Shown here: positions 26,715 through 34,958 of the stretch, piece by piece
How the letters are laid out: each line of letters begins with the position of its first letter
How positions within the stretch are numbered: position 1 is the stretch's first letter
Assembly: GCA_017432685.1 (NCBI GenBank)
Contig: JAFRIR010000018.1
Location: 1-64,000, forward strand
DNA: 64,000 bases
Direction of reading: 5' to 3'
DNA from: Flexilinea sp.
Lineage (GTDB): Bacteria > Chloroflexota > Anaerolineae > Anaerolineales > Anaerolineaceae
Program-made: the position numbers and the translations under genes
The notes under the pieces: generated by a model
Database searches by the model: none
What the model was told of the DNA's origin: nothing
What the model saw: the letters and a program-made list of their open reading frames with translations, nothing else

Positions 26715-26729
26715 TATAATCAACTTATG
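26715..26729 (+). promoter_or_regulatory. TATAAT six bases from ATG (possible leaderless start)
   Basis: TATAAT at 26715-26720 precedes the ATG of the histidine-phosphatase gene by six bases with no ribosome binding site between them, the same spacing as at 23366. Confidence 0.45.
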
Positions 26730-27578
26730 ATCATCTACTTTACACGGCACGGCGAAAGCGAATGGAACCTGGCGCATCGCATCCAGGGGCAGCATGATTC
26801 CCCGCTGACAGAGCGGGGCGTGAAGATGGCCCGGCAGCTGAAAAAGCGGCTCAAAGGGCTGGAATTCACACACTGTTATGTCAGTCCGCTGGGGCGGGCA
26901 ATGCAGACTGCGAAGATCCTGACCGAAGGAACCGGAATCATCCCGGAACCGGATGAACGCATCCGGGAGGTCAACCTCGGGCAGACCGAGGGGCTGATCA
27001 TGGAGGAGCTGCCGCCCCATGAGCTGCATGCCTTCTATCACGAGCCGCAGAATTTTCACCCGCAGGGCGGTGAAGGTTACGAAAACGCGTTCGTCCGGGT
27101 CTCAAAACTGATGAAGGAACTGGAAACGGAAGACGGCTGTGTGCTGATCGTCGCACACGCGCTGATTTTGCGGCTGATCCGGCTTTATCTGCTGGGGCTG
27201 CCCATCAGCGAGATGATGAAGGTCCACACGCCGGGCTGCTGCTTTTGTGAAGCACACTACACCAATGAGAAATGGGATCTGAAGGCTTTCGCGGACGACC
27301 GCTGCCAGGCTCCGGATTATGATCCGGAACGCTGGGCTTATTTCGGTTCACCGGTGCCGGTTTCCGGGATCCCGAAAAGCGCCGTTCTGACACCGTACAG
27401 TGAGCTGGCCGCTGCCTATGCGCATGACCCGTCACAGGTGACGGTAGGTCTGAACGGGATCGTCAGCCACGATGGGACTGCGGAAGGGCTGCTTTACCGG
27501 GTCGATCTTTCTGACCGTACCGTTACACTGCTCGGCCCCGCCCCCGCCATGCGGGTCGACGGGGAGGCATATTTGTGA
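26727..27578 (+). CDS. histidine phosphatase family protein
   Basis: A 283-residue phosphatase of the phosphoglycerate-mutase superfamily. The phospho-His motif is FTRHGESEWN at residues 4-13, the second Arg lies in GRAMQTA, and the late His is in LIVAHALILR. About 100 residues follow the catalytic core, including a beta-rich end (LYRVDLSDRTVTLLG), longer than cofactor-dependent mutases, so this is likely a broad or specialised phosphatase rather than glycolytic GpmA. I start at ATG 26727 because the RHG motif must be near the N-terminus; an upstream in-frame start would add 24 unrelated residues. Confidence 0.88.
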   Translation: MIIYFTRHGESEWNLAHRIQGQHDSPLTERGVKMARQLKKRLKGLEFTHCYVSPLGRAMQTAKILTEGTGIIPEPDERIREVNLGQTEGLIMEELPPHELHAFYHEPQNFHPQGGEGYENAFVRVSKLMKELETEDGCVLIVAHALILRLIRLYLLGLPISEMMKVHTPGCCFCEAHYTNEKWDLKAFADDRCQAPDYDPERWAYFGSPVPVSGIPKSAVLTPYSELAAAYAHDPSQVTVGLNGIVSHDGTAEGLLYRVDLSDRTVTLLGPAPAMRVDGEAYL

Positions 27579-27601
27579 TATAAACAGGGTATTTATTTAC
27601 G

Positions 27602-27958
27602 TTAATAGAGCTTATGATTTACATATCTTTGTTTGAGATCGTTCTGATAATCTTCTCGACTCATCTCACCTTTAGCCATCTTTTGTAAATTTTCATTGGC
27701 AATATCGCTCAAATTCAAATTCTCAAGAGCAAGTGTCGCACGAGTTTGCCGAATTGCATCAATCTGCTCCGATGATAGATTTCTATTGATATACCCATCT
27801 TTTTCCATTACACGCGTTATCAATGCAATAACATAAGAAGGTGTTTTTTGAGCTTCGGTTTCCCAATTTTTAATATTTGAAGCTGATATACCCAAATAAT
27901 CAGCAAATTTGTTCCTGCTCATTTTTGTTGCATTTCTGAGTTCTCTTACTGTATTCAT
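27602..27958 (-). CDS. HTH protein with VbhA-like antitoxin tail
   Basis: A 118-residue protein with two parts. Residues 1-58 are an HTH of the XRE/NadS kind (MSRNKFADYLGISASNIKNWE). Residues 60-118 look like the VbhA antitoxin domain that blocks Fic enzymes: T75-L-A-L-E79-N80 fits the inhibitory motif (S/T)xxxE(G/N), and the following helix pair MAKGEMSREDY is typical. No Fic gene (HPFxxGNG) is found in this window, so it is either an orphan or serves a distant toxin. ATG 27958 follows GGAG by about six bases; a GTG at 27970 overlaps that site and is less likely. The domain assignment is by motif only. Confidence 0.65.
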   Translation of the reverse strand: MNTVRELRNATKMSRNKFADYLGISASNIKNWETEAQKTPSYVIALITRVMEKDGYINRNLSSEQIDAIRQTRATLALENLNLSDIANENLQKMAKGEMSREDYQNDLKQRYVNHKLY

Positions 27959-28062
27959 AACAATCTCCACGGTTAATTATACAATACTTATTCCTGATTT
28001 TATGAATTGTTTTTTCGTCTTTGCCACAGTGGGAACTTTATAGCATAAATCACAGTTATTGA

Positions 28063-28068
28063 TATAAT
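28063..28068 (+). promoter_or_regulatory. -10 box of the MORN-protein gene
   Basis: TATAAT 42 bases before ATG, followed by a gaaggag ribosome binding site. The -35 is weak. Confidence 0.5.
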
Positions 28069-28109
28069 CAAATAAACAGTATGCAAATAGATAGAAGAAG
28101 GAGTTCCAT

Positions 28110-29276
28110 ATGACGAAAAGACGATCCTTTTTATTGATCATGCTTTTCACAGCAGTTATTTTCTCAGTTTTTTCTACCCTTTCCGTAAAGGCCCAGCTCA
28201 GCTCCTTCAGCTCAGGGCAGTCCGCGGCGGAATACCGGACAGAAAATTATTCAAACGGCGACCAATACACCGGCTATTTCGTCAACGGACAATATAACGG
28301 CGAAGGAACTTACGTCTGGGCAAACGGTGACCGCTACGAAGGCGAATTCATGAACGGACAGATCGATGGAGCCGGACGGCTGACATTCTTTGGAAACGGT
28401 CAGTACTGGGAAGGTCTTTTCGTACAGGGGAAAATCTCCAACGGGTCCGGAATCTTCTACTGGGGTTCCAACGGCGACAAATTCGACGGACAGTGGCTGA
28501 ACGGACAGCCGGAGGGCACCGGCATCCTGCTGCATACAAACGGGACCAGTGAAAAAGTTACCTTCTCCAACGGTCAGCTCATCGGTCAGATCGGCAGTAC
28601 TGCCGGCGGGAATGAATGGCCATCCGGCTCTCAGGGACAGTACAGCGGCGGAGCTAATTCCTACGCATTCAACAACATTAAAGTCGGCGATGTGGTGAAT
28701 TTCGGGCGTTATGAACAGGACAACAACTATAACAACGGCAGCGAACCGATCCAATGGCGGGTGCTGGACATTGATTATACCAGCGGCAAAGCTCTGCTGC
28801 TGAGCGTTTACGGCCTGGAAACCATGGCTTATCACTGGGATGCGGCTCCGGTCACCTGGGAAAACTGCAGTCTGCGCCAATACCTGAACAGCAATTTTTA
28901 CAAAGGTGTCTTCAGTGACACGGAACGTTCCCAGATCGCGCAGACACGGATCTCCAATCCCCCCAGCCCTTCCTACGGCACTTATGGCGGGAACGACACC
29001 TTTGATTATGTGTTCCTTCTGAGCATCAACGAGATCCGCTACTATTTCCCGAGCGAAGGCTCCCGCAAAGCCTCTCCGACCCAGCTGGCTCGCGCACACG
29101 GGGCATACGGCACCGCGGATGTGAACTGCGCCTGGTGGTGGCTGCGCAGTCCCGGACAGAAGACCAATTGTGCCAGCTCCATCAACTCCATCGGCGTTTT
29201 GCTGGATACCGGCCCGGTCGTCAGCGACGTTACCGGGATGATCCGCCCGGCCATTTGGGTAAACCTCGCAGGGTAA
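28110..29276 (+). CDS. secreted MORN-repeat protein with DUF6273-like domain
   Basis: A 388-residue exported protein. After a signal peptide (about residues 1-29) come four or five MORN repeats (about 43-160; units such as NGDQYTGYFVNGQYNGEGTY), which form an extended beta sheet. From about residue 195 a second domain begins (VVNFGRYEQ, later WRVLDIDYTSGKALLLS, LRQYLNSNFY and WWWLRSPG) that matches the DUF6273 pattern of surface proteins from gut and rumen bacteria. Function is unknown; binding of an extracellular ligand is a guess. It is monocistronic, with its own promoter and a strong terminator. Confidence 0.87.
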   Translation: MTKRRSFLLIMLFTAVIFSVFSTLSVKAQLSSFSSGQSAAEYRTENYSNGDQYTGYFVNGQYNGEGTYVWANGDRYEGEFMNGQIDGAGRLTFFGNGQYWEGLFVQGKISNGSGIFYWGSNGDKFDGQWLNGQPEGTGILLHTNGTSEKVTFSNGQLIGQIGSTAGGNEWPSGSQGQYSGGANSYAFNNIKVGDVVNFGRYEQDNNYNNGSEPIQWRVLDIDYTSGKALLLSVYGLETMAYHWDAAPVTWENCSLRQYLNSNFYKGVFSDTERSQIAQTRISNPPSPSYGTYGGNDTFDYVFLLSINEIRYYFPSEGSRKASPTQLARAHGAYGTADVNCAWWWLRSPGQKTNCASSINSIGVLLDTGPVVSDVTGMIRPAIWVNLAG

Positions 29277-29285
29277 AGGTTTTTG

Positions 29286-29327
29286 CAGAAGAGAATCCCG
29301 GAACTGAGTCCCGAGATTCTCTTCTGT
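29286..29327 (+). terminator. intrinsic terminator after the MORN gene
   Basis: CAGAAGAGAATC pairs with GATTCTCTTCTG over a GC-containing loop, then TTATTGTTG. Confidence 0.8.
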
Positions 29328-29343
29328 TATTGTTGTGGTGTAA

Positions 29344-29446
29344 ATGTTCAGAACCTGGCGACGCATCACGGGATACAGCCCTGCTGTGCGGGCTTCGCCG
29401 CAACATCAGAGCAGTCTCCGTGTGCTCCGTACTGAGCAGATACGTT
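29344..29446 (+). repeat. R element 8 (representative full copy)
   Basis: A clear full copy. Ends TTCAG and CTGAG mirror each other; inside, ATCACGGGATACAGCCCTGC folds back on GCAGTCTCCGTGTGCT with a few mismatches, and the centre GCGGGC-TTCG-CCGC closes the hairpin. It has no open frame. The stop codon of the glycosyltransferase gene lies in its right end. Confidence 0.9.
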
Positions 29447-30569
29447 AAGATTGGAAAAGCGCCTCATAGCGGGCACAGGAAGCCTCGAGTGAAAAGCGCT
29501 CCCTTATGCGGCAGGCAGCAGCCTGTCCCTGCGCAGCGCATTGCTGCGGATCGCTGAGCGCCTTTTCCAGCGTTTCCGCCAGCAGTTCTGAATCACCTGC
29601 CGGAATCAGCGTCCCGTAAGTCTCATCCGGGATCAGTTGTGCAATGCCCTCAAGGTCGGAGGCAACACAAGGCAGCCCGGCGCTCATGGCTTCCATAAGG
29701 GAAACCGGCATTCCTTCCGTGTCGGAATAGAGCACAAACAAGTCAGCAGCGTTCAGCAGCCTGCCCACATCAGAGCGGCTGCCCAAAAGCCTGAAATGAT
29801 CCTGCAGCCCGAGCTTTGCGATCTCCTGCTCCAGTTCCTTCCGGCAGGGACCCTCGCCGGCAATAAAGAAATGCCTTTCCGGGTGCCCTGTGAGCAGCCG
29901 GGCGGCAGCCCGGACAAAATGCTTCTGCGCTTTTTCCGGCGTCAGCCGACCCACACTCAGGAGCATCACATCATTTTCCGACAATCCCAGCTCTTTGCGC
30001 AACTCCGCACGCACTTCCGGATCCCGGTCCACCGGCCGTACCCCGTTGAAAATCACCTCGATCTTCTCTTCCCGGATCCCTTCTGAGAGCGCCTGCTGCC
30101 TGGCCCGTTCCGAAACGCAGATGAGTTTCGTGGTCATTTTGCTGTTGATGAGACGGGTATGCAGCTTCCGGGCAAGCCGGGATTGACCTGCAAACTGCCC
30201 GTGATGAGAGGCAAACCGTCCCTTGACACCGCACAGCCATGCCGCGGGTATCCCCATCAGGTTGGCGTCATGCGTAAAACTCTCAAAATAATCCGGCCGC
30301 ACACGTCTGAGCATACTGATCAGGTGAATGAAGCCGTGGAAAAGTCCGAAGAAATTTTTGCCGATCCCCGCCCCGCGCTGATAAACCGAAAGCGCCGCGA
30401 TCGGATAGGGATGCTGCAAAGACCATTCCCGCAGTACACCATCCTTGTCATAGAAAAAGACCGCGCGCACATCATAACCCTGATCCCAGAACCAGTCCGC
30501 CTGATCGAGAAGCACCCGCTGCGCTCCGCCGACGGTGATTTGTGAACCGAAGAGAAAAACCCGCTTCAT
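29445..30569 (-). CDS. glycosyltransferase, family 4
   Basis: A 374-residue GT-B enzyme that transfers sugars from nucleotide donors during surface glycan synthesis. Visible: the acceptor-side loop VGGAQRVLLDQADWF near residue 13, the donor-domain start LLSVGRLTPEKAQKHF, FIAGEGPCR, and the E-x7-E motif in EGMPVSLMEAMSAGLPCV. The start overlaps the stop of the MATE gene by four bases, so the two are co-translated. A flippase-like transporter next to a glycosyltransferase suggests a small envelope locus, but MATE proteins usually export drugs, so this is only positional. Confidence 0.9.
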   Translation of the reverse strand: MKRVFLFGSQITVGGAQRVLLDQADWFWDQGYDVRAVFFYDKDGVLREWSLQHPYPIAALSVYQRGAGIGKNFFGLFHGFIHLISMLRRVRPDYFESFTHDANLMGIPAAWLCGVKGRFASHHGQFAGQSRLARKLHTRLINSKMTTKLICVSERARQQALSEGIREEKIEVIFNGVRPVDRDPEVRAELRKELGLSENDVMLLSVGRLTPEKAQKHFVRAAARLLTGHPERHFFIAGEGPCRKELEQEIAKLGLQDHFRLLGSRSDVGRLLNAADLFVLYSDTEGMPVSLMEAMSAGLPCVASDLEGIAQLIPDETYGTLIPAGDSELLAETLEKALSDPQQCAAQGQAAACRIRERFSLEASCARYEALFQS

Positions 30570-31951
30570 GCCCGGCCTCCGATTTTCAAAGGTTCATCAT
30601 AGCCGAAGCTGGGCAGGTTTTTGTTAAGGAAGAAAAGATCCACAAGAAACGCCAGAAATTCGCAAACCAGTCCGGCAATCCAGATGCCTTTATAGCCGAA
30701 GATCAGCGGAACGGTCAGGATGCAAAGCAAACGCAAAACCACATTACGCATGATCGCACAAGTCATCGAAGCCCGGATCTCATTCACAGCCGTCAACAGG
30801 CGCGGGATGATCACACAGCCGGAAAAGAAGGGTAAGGAGAGATATTGGATCGTCAGCCCGTAATGCGTCAATGAATAAAAGACTTCTGAGTTTTCATTCG
30901 GGTTGATAAAAATCGAAATAAAAGGTTTGCGGCAAAGCAGTCCGGTCACCGTCAGCAACACCGATTCCATGACCCAAATCATGGCATTCTGCCGCAGCAG
31001 TATTCGCAGCCGCTCCTTCTTTTTTGCACCGTAATTATAAGAGATGATTGGTCCGACACAAAGCGTATAACCAAAGAAAAGCGAAGTGAGGATGCGGAGC
31101 AGATCCGCCACGATCGAGTTAGCCGCAATCCCGTCATTGCCGACATAGCGCAGCAGCTGGTAATTCATTACCAGAGAAGACATTGAAAGCGATACCGTAT
31201 TGATGAACTGCGGCAGTCCGTTTTTGCAGGATGCAGCGGCAGTAGAGAAAAACTTTCCTTCAGGATTCACAAAATGGATCTCATGGGACCGGTTGAGATA
31301 AAACACCAGCCCGATCATAAAAACAACGGCATCACCTGAAATTGTGGCCAGACAGGCCCCGAAAACCCCCATTTGTTTTACGACCACCAGCAGCACATCC
31401 AGACCGATATTGATCGTTCCGTTTATGATGGAACATACCAACCCCATCGATGGTTTCCCCGCTGTCGAGTAATAGGTGTTGAAAACAGAATTTGTCAGGG
31501 TGATGGGTGTAAACGCAAAGACCGTACGCAGCGAGATCAGCGCAAAAGGCGTCAGTTCATCGTCCGCACCTAAAACCTTCAGCAATGGGATCGCAAAGAT
31601 ATTCAATCCGAGGGCAAACAATCCGCCGATGAGAAACGCAGTAATGACAATACGGGAAAAAATACGCTTGGCTTCCTGCTGGTCGCCTTCCCCCATTTTC
31701 CGGGAAGAAAGATTCGGCGCCCCGACAGCAAAAAGGTTGTTCAGACTGAACTGAAAAAAATGGATCGGGTTCAGGATGTTGATCCCGGCAAGGGCAGTCT
31801 TCCCGACAAAACGCGAAACGAATAACCCGTCATCCAGTGTTTTAAATAACTGAGCAAAAAAATTGTTCAAAATGGAAGGGAAACTGAATTTCAGCAATCC
31901 CCAAAGTGAAAAATTCTGCCCGATGCGGTTTTGTTGTTCTTCGTGTTTCAT
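30566..31951 (-). CDS. MATE-family efflux transporter
   Basis: A 461-residue membrane protein with about twelve membrane segments in two similar halves, an Na+- or H+-driven antiporter. The N-half has FSLWGLLKFSFPSILNNFFAQ and the typical DGLFVSRFVGKTALAGINI; the second half repeats this with GLPQFINTVSLSMSSLVMN. No ribosome binding site is visible before ATG; instead a heptamer array fills the 75 bases upstream, which may have replaced the leader. Substrate unknown. Confidence 0.9.
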   Translation of the reverse strand: MKHEEQQNRIGQNFSLWGLLKFSFPSILNNFFAQLFKTLDDGLFVSRFVGKTALAGINILNPIHFFQFSLNNLFAVGAPNLSSRKMGEGDQQEAKRIFSRIVITAFLIGGLFALGLNIFAIPLLKVLGADDELTPFALISLRTVFAFTPITLTNSVFNTYYSTAGKPSMGLVCSIINGTINIGLDVLLVVVKQMGVFGACLATISGDAVVFMIGLVFYLNRSHEIHFVNPEGKFFSTAAASCKNGLPQFINTVSLSMSSLVMNYQLLRYVGNDGIAANSIVADLLRILTSLFFGYTLCVGPIISYNYGAKKKERLRILLRQNAMIWVMESVLLTVTGLLCRKPFISIFINPNENSEVFYSLTHYGLTIQYLSLPFFSGCVIIPRLLTAVNEIRASMTCAIMRNVVLRLLCILTVPLIFGYKGIWIAGLVCEFLAFLVDLFFLNKNLPSFGYDEPLKIGGRA

Positions 31952-31953
31952 AG

Positions 31954-32030
31954 CTTAGACTTTAGACGTTAGATATTAGACTTTAGACTTTAGACTTTAG
32001 ACTTTAGACGTTAGACATTAGACTTTAGAA
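31954..32030. repeat. heptamer array H5 (TTTAGAC)
   Basis: About eleven units of TTTAGAC with single-base drift, starting three bases upstream of the MATE start codon. It is the longest and cleanest array in the window. Confidence 0.92.
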
Positions 32031-32095
32031 GGAGGATATCAGGAGTTCGAAGTCAGGATACAAAATGATTTATACCTTTCACTTTTCATCCTTAT

Positions 32096-32163
32096 GGGAA
32101 CCTCTAAAAACTCCATTTTTTCTCTGTCCACATACCCCCGCCCATTAGTTTTTAGAGGTGCCC
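32096..32163 (-). mobile_element. MITE copy 4, internal-deletion form (68 bp)
   Basis: Both ends are intact (GGGAACCTCTAAAA and TTTTTAGAGGTGCCC) but the middle is lost: ctctgtcc is joined to catacccccg. TTAT duplications at 32092-32095 and 32164-32167 are intact, so the element either inserted in short form or lost its centre later. Confidence 0.9.
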
Positions 32164-32559
32164 TTATATGTGAAATCCGTTCATGGAAATCACCGCGATA
32201 TTCTTCCCTGTGTTGTCCCAGACGCGGATCTCATAAAAACAGATGTGTTTTCCGTCTCTGAGCAGACGGCTTTCGCTGTAAAGCGTGTCGCCCGCCGGGG
32301 CTTCCATGTAGCTGATCTGCGCGACGTTGGTGACGGTGGGACGCTCCGTCCGGAAATTGGCGCTGACGGCGAAAGTCAGGTCCGCCATAGTATAAACGAC
32401 CCCGCCCATCACGTGTCCGACGGCATTCAGGTGACGGTCATCGAGTTTTAACGAACATTTGGCATAATGATCTCCCACCGCTTCGATCACGATTCCGGTG
32501 GCTTCTGTGGCGTATTTATCGTTGGCAAAAAAGGCCCGTGCTTCTTCAAGGTCTGTCAT
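32164..32559 (-). CDS. PaaI-family hotdog thioesterase
   Basis: A 131-residue acyl-CoA thioesterase of the hotdog fold. The active-site region HLNAVGHVMGGVVYTMADLTFA (in two parts: residues about 43-50 and 51-62) has the usual N-x-x-G-H-x-M-G-G order with the acidic residue on the following helix. Such enzymes release CoA from phenylacetyl or other aryl thioesters. ATG 32559 is chosen; TTG at 32565 has a closer ribosome site (AGAGGG) and is possible. The TAA stop is formed by the target duplication of MITE copy 4, so the original end may have been elsewhere. Confidence 0.87.
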   Translation of the reverse strand: MTDLEEARAFFANDKYATEATGIVIEAVGDHYAKCSLKLDDRHLNAVGHVMGGVVYTMADLTFAVSANFRTERPTVTNVAQISYMEAPAGDTLYSESRLLRDGKHICFYEIRVWDNTGKNIAVISMNGFHI

Positions 32560-32734
32560 GGTCAAAATATCCCTCTATCAATAATTATACGTTCCGGAAG
32601 CTGCATTCCACTTATTTTTCTTACAGTTCAGAATCGTCTTTTGTCATACATTAAGTCAGAAATTTATTAATTTCGCCTAACTGCACAGAATTATTGTATA
32701 CTACTTAACAATAAGTAATATAAGGAGTTATCTT

Positions 32735-33277
32735 ATGGGTTTTTATGATATTTCAGTAACACGGCCGGATGGCAGCCAGCTTTCCATGGCAGATTTCAAA
32801 GGCAAAGTCGTTCTTGTTGTCAACACAGCCACCGGATGCGGCTTCACCCCTCACTACGAACCGCTTGAAAAAATGTATGAAAAATACCACGATCAGGGTC
32901 TGGAAATCGTCGACGTCCCCTGCAACCAGTTCAAGGGACAGACACCGGGCACGGATGAGGAGATCCACGAATTCTGCACATTGAAATACAACACGCAGTT
33001 CCCGCAGATGAAGAAGTCGGATGTCAACGGTGAAAATGCCATCGAACTTTTCAAATACCTGAAGTCTCAAAAGGGCTTTGAGGGCTTCGGTCATGGACCG
33101 ACCGCGCTGGCAATGTCCGCGCTGCTGAAGACCATCGACAAGGATTATAAAAACAATCCGGAAATCAAATGGAACTTCACCAAATTCGTCGTTGACCGCG
33201 AAGGCAATGTTGTCGCCCGCTTTGAACCGACTGCCGACATGAAAAAGGTTGAGGAATGCGTCGCGTCCCTGATCTGA
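32735..33277 (+). CDS. glutathione peroxidase family protein
   Basis: A 180-residue thiol peroxidase of the GPx family reducing hydrogen peroxide and lipid peroxides, in bacteria usually with thioredoxin. Catalytic residues are present: Cys35 in NTATGCGFT, Gln65 in PCNQFKGQ, and Trp in KWNFTKF. Length is normal. A taaggag site precedes ATG. In an otherwise anaerobic-looking gene set it suggests defence against brief oxygen exposure. It is monocistronic, with R element 9 and a terminator downstream. Confidence 0.95.
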   Translation: MGFYDISVTRPDGSQLSMADFKGKVVLVVNTATGCGFTPHYEPLEKMYEKYHDQGLEIVDVPCNQFKGQTPGTDEEIHEFCTLKYNTQFPQMKKSDVNGENAIELFKYLKSQKGFEGFGHGPTALAMSALLKTIDKDYKNNPEIKWNFTKFVVDREGNVVARFEPTADMKKVEECVASLI

Positions 33278-33301
33278 GGAAACGGAAAAAATATTTATTA
33301 C

Positions 33302-33373
33302 GAAGCACACGGAGACTGCTCTGCTGCTGATGCGCAGCCAGCACAGCAGGGCTGTATTCCGTGATGCGTCACC
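33302..33373 (-). repeat. R element 9
   Basis: Minus copy between the peroxidase stop and its terminator. Confidence 0.82.
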
Positions 33374-33380
33374 GTCAGAT

Positions 33381-33417
33381 AAAGAAAGGAAGCAGAGTTT
33401 TTGCTTCCTTTCTTTAT
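33381..33417 (+). terminator. intrinsic terminator after the peroxidase gene
   Basis: Perfect 14-bp stem AAAGAAAGGAAGCA with its complement around seven bases. The 3' arm is T-rich and runs into ATTTC. R element 9 lies between it and the gene. Confidence 0.85.
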
Positions 33418-33543
33418 TTCCGAATCACATCGCGGTATTCGACTTAATAACGAAACTGTCCTGCTCTGCCCGCTCACTATATTCCGCTCTCCATGCGATG
33501 ATTGTGATAAAATGAAGGAAGTTTTATAACAGAGGAACATCCT

Positions 33544-34950
33544 ATGGAAGAAAATACTTCAGTAACGCTTGAGAAAATTGCCTCCCTTTCCAAACGCCGA
33601 GGCTTCGTTTATCCGACTTCCGAAATTTACGGCGGGCTGACCAGCTCCTACGATTACGGTCCGCTGGGCGCAGAACTGCTGCGGAACATCCGCAACCTGT
33701 GGTGGCATGAGATGATCACCACCCGTGAAGATATGGTCGGGATCGACTCCCAGATCCTGCTCCACCCGGAAACCTGGGTCGCCTCCGGTCATGTGACCGC
33801 CTTCAACGATCCGCTTGTGGAAGACAAAGTCACCCACAAGCGCTATCGCGCCGACCACCTGATCGAACAATGGCTCGACAAACACCCGGAAGTGGAACGT
33901 ATCCAGGTGGACGGTATGGGTCTGGATGAGATCGGCGCCTACATCGAAGAACATCACGTCACCACCCCGGACGGCAATGACGTTTTCCCTCCGAAGGCTT
34001 TCAACATCATGTTCCAGACCTCCATCGGTGTGGTGGAAGGTGAAAAGATGCCGGTTTACCTGCGCGGTGAAACAGCCCAGGGCATCTTCACCAACTTTAA
34101 TAACATCATCAACTCGACCCGTGTCCAACTGCCCTTCGGCGTAGGCCAGATCGGCAAGAGCTTCCGCAATGAGATCACCACCGGCCAGTTCATCTTCCGC
34201 ACGCTGGAATTCGAACAGGCAGAGATCGAATATTTCTTCGACCCGAACAAGACTGAATGGGAACCGCTCTTCAAATCCTGGCAGGATGCCATGTACCACT
34301 TTGTCAATGAAACCCTCGGCATCCGTGCGGAAAAACTGCGCTGGCGCCGCCACTCTGATCAGGAACGCTCCTTCTATTCCAAAGACACCTACGACCTGGA
34401 ATATGAATTCCCGTTCGGCTTCAAGGAACTGTGGGGCATCGCCTATCGCACCAACTATGACCTGCAGCAGCACATCGACCACTCCGGCAAGGATCTTTCC
34501 TACCAGGATCCGCAGGATCACAAGAACGTTTTCGTTCCGCACGTCATCGAACCGGCGGTCGGCGTCAACCGTCTGCTGCTGATGGCCCTCTGCGATGCCT
34601 ACTGGGAAGACACCGACAACAAGCGTGTCGTCATGCGCTTCAAGCCGAACCTGGCTCCTTACAAGGCCGCTGTATTCCCGCTGGTCAAGAACAAGCCGGA
34701 AATCGTTGACAAGGCCCGCGAAGTCTACAAGATGCTGGCTGCGAAGATGGGCGTCGTCTGGGATGACCGCGGCAACATCGGCAAACGCTACTTCTACCAG
34801 GATGAGATCGGCACCCCGTTCTGCATCACCGTCGACTATCAAACACTGGAAGACAACACCGTGACCGTCCGCGAACGTGACAGCATGGCGCAGGAACGCG
34901 TCTCCCTTGATGAACTGACCGGCAAACTTCTGGCAGAAATCGAAAAATAA
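33544..34950 (+). CDS. glyS: glycyl-tRNA synthetase, single-chain type
   Basis: A 468-residue class II synthetase charging tRNA-Gly. It is the dimeric single-chain form, not the alpha2beta2 form. Visible: the N-terminal KRRGFVYPTSEIYGG, motif 1 region, the motif 2 loop FRNEITTGQFIFRTLEFEQ, motif 3 with EPAVGVNRLLLMAL, and the anticodon-binding domain after NLAPYKAAVFPLV. ATG follows gaggaac. No T-box is visible upstream. MITE copy 5 has inserted just after the stop, before the likely terminator at 35165. Confidence 0.97.
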   Translation: MEENTSVTLEKIASLSKRRGFVYPTSEIYGGLTSSYDYGPLGAELLRNIRNLWWHEMITTREDMVGIDSQILLHPETWVASGHVTAFNDPLVEDKVTHKRYRADHLIEQWLDKHPEVERIQVDGMGLDEIGAYIEEHHVTTPDGNDVFPPKAFNIMFQTSIGVVEGEKMPVYLRGETAQGIFTNFNNIINSTRVQLPFGVGQIGKSFRNEITTGQFIFRTLEFEQAEIEYFFDPNKTEWEPLFKSWQDAMYHFVNETLGIRAEKLRWRRHSDQERSFYSKDTYDLEYEFPFGFKELWGIAYRTNYDLQQHIDHSGKDLSYQDPQDHKNVFVPHVIEPAVGVNRLLLMALCDAYWEDTDNKRVVMRFKPNLAPYKAAVFPLVKNKPEIVDKAREVYKMLAAKMGVVWDDRGNIGKRYFYQDEIGTPFCITVDYQTLEDNTVTVRERDSMAQERVSLDELTGKLLAEIEK

Positions 34951-34958
34951 AGATTTAA

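Noticed and set aside
28251-29369. Open frame of 372 codons opposite the MORN-protein gene
   Set aside because: Begins inside an R element and is antisense to a protein with clear MORN repeats.
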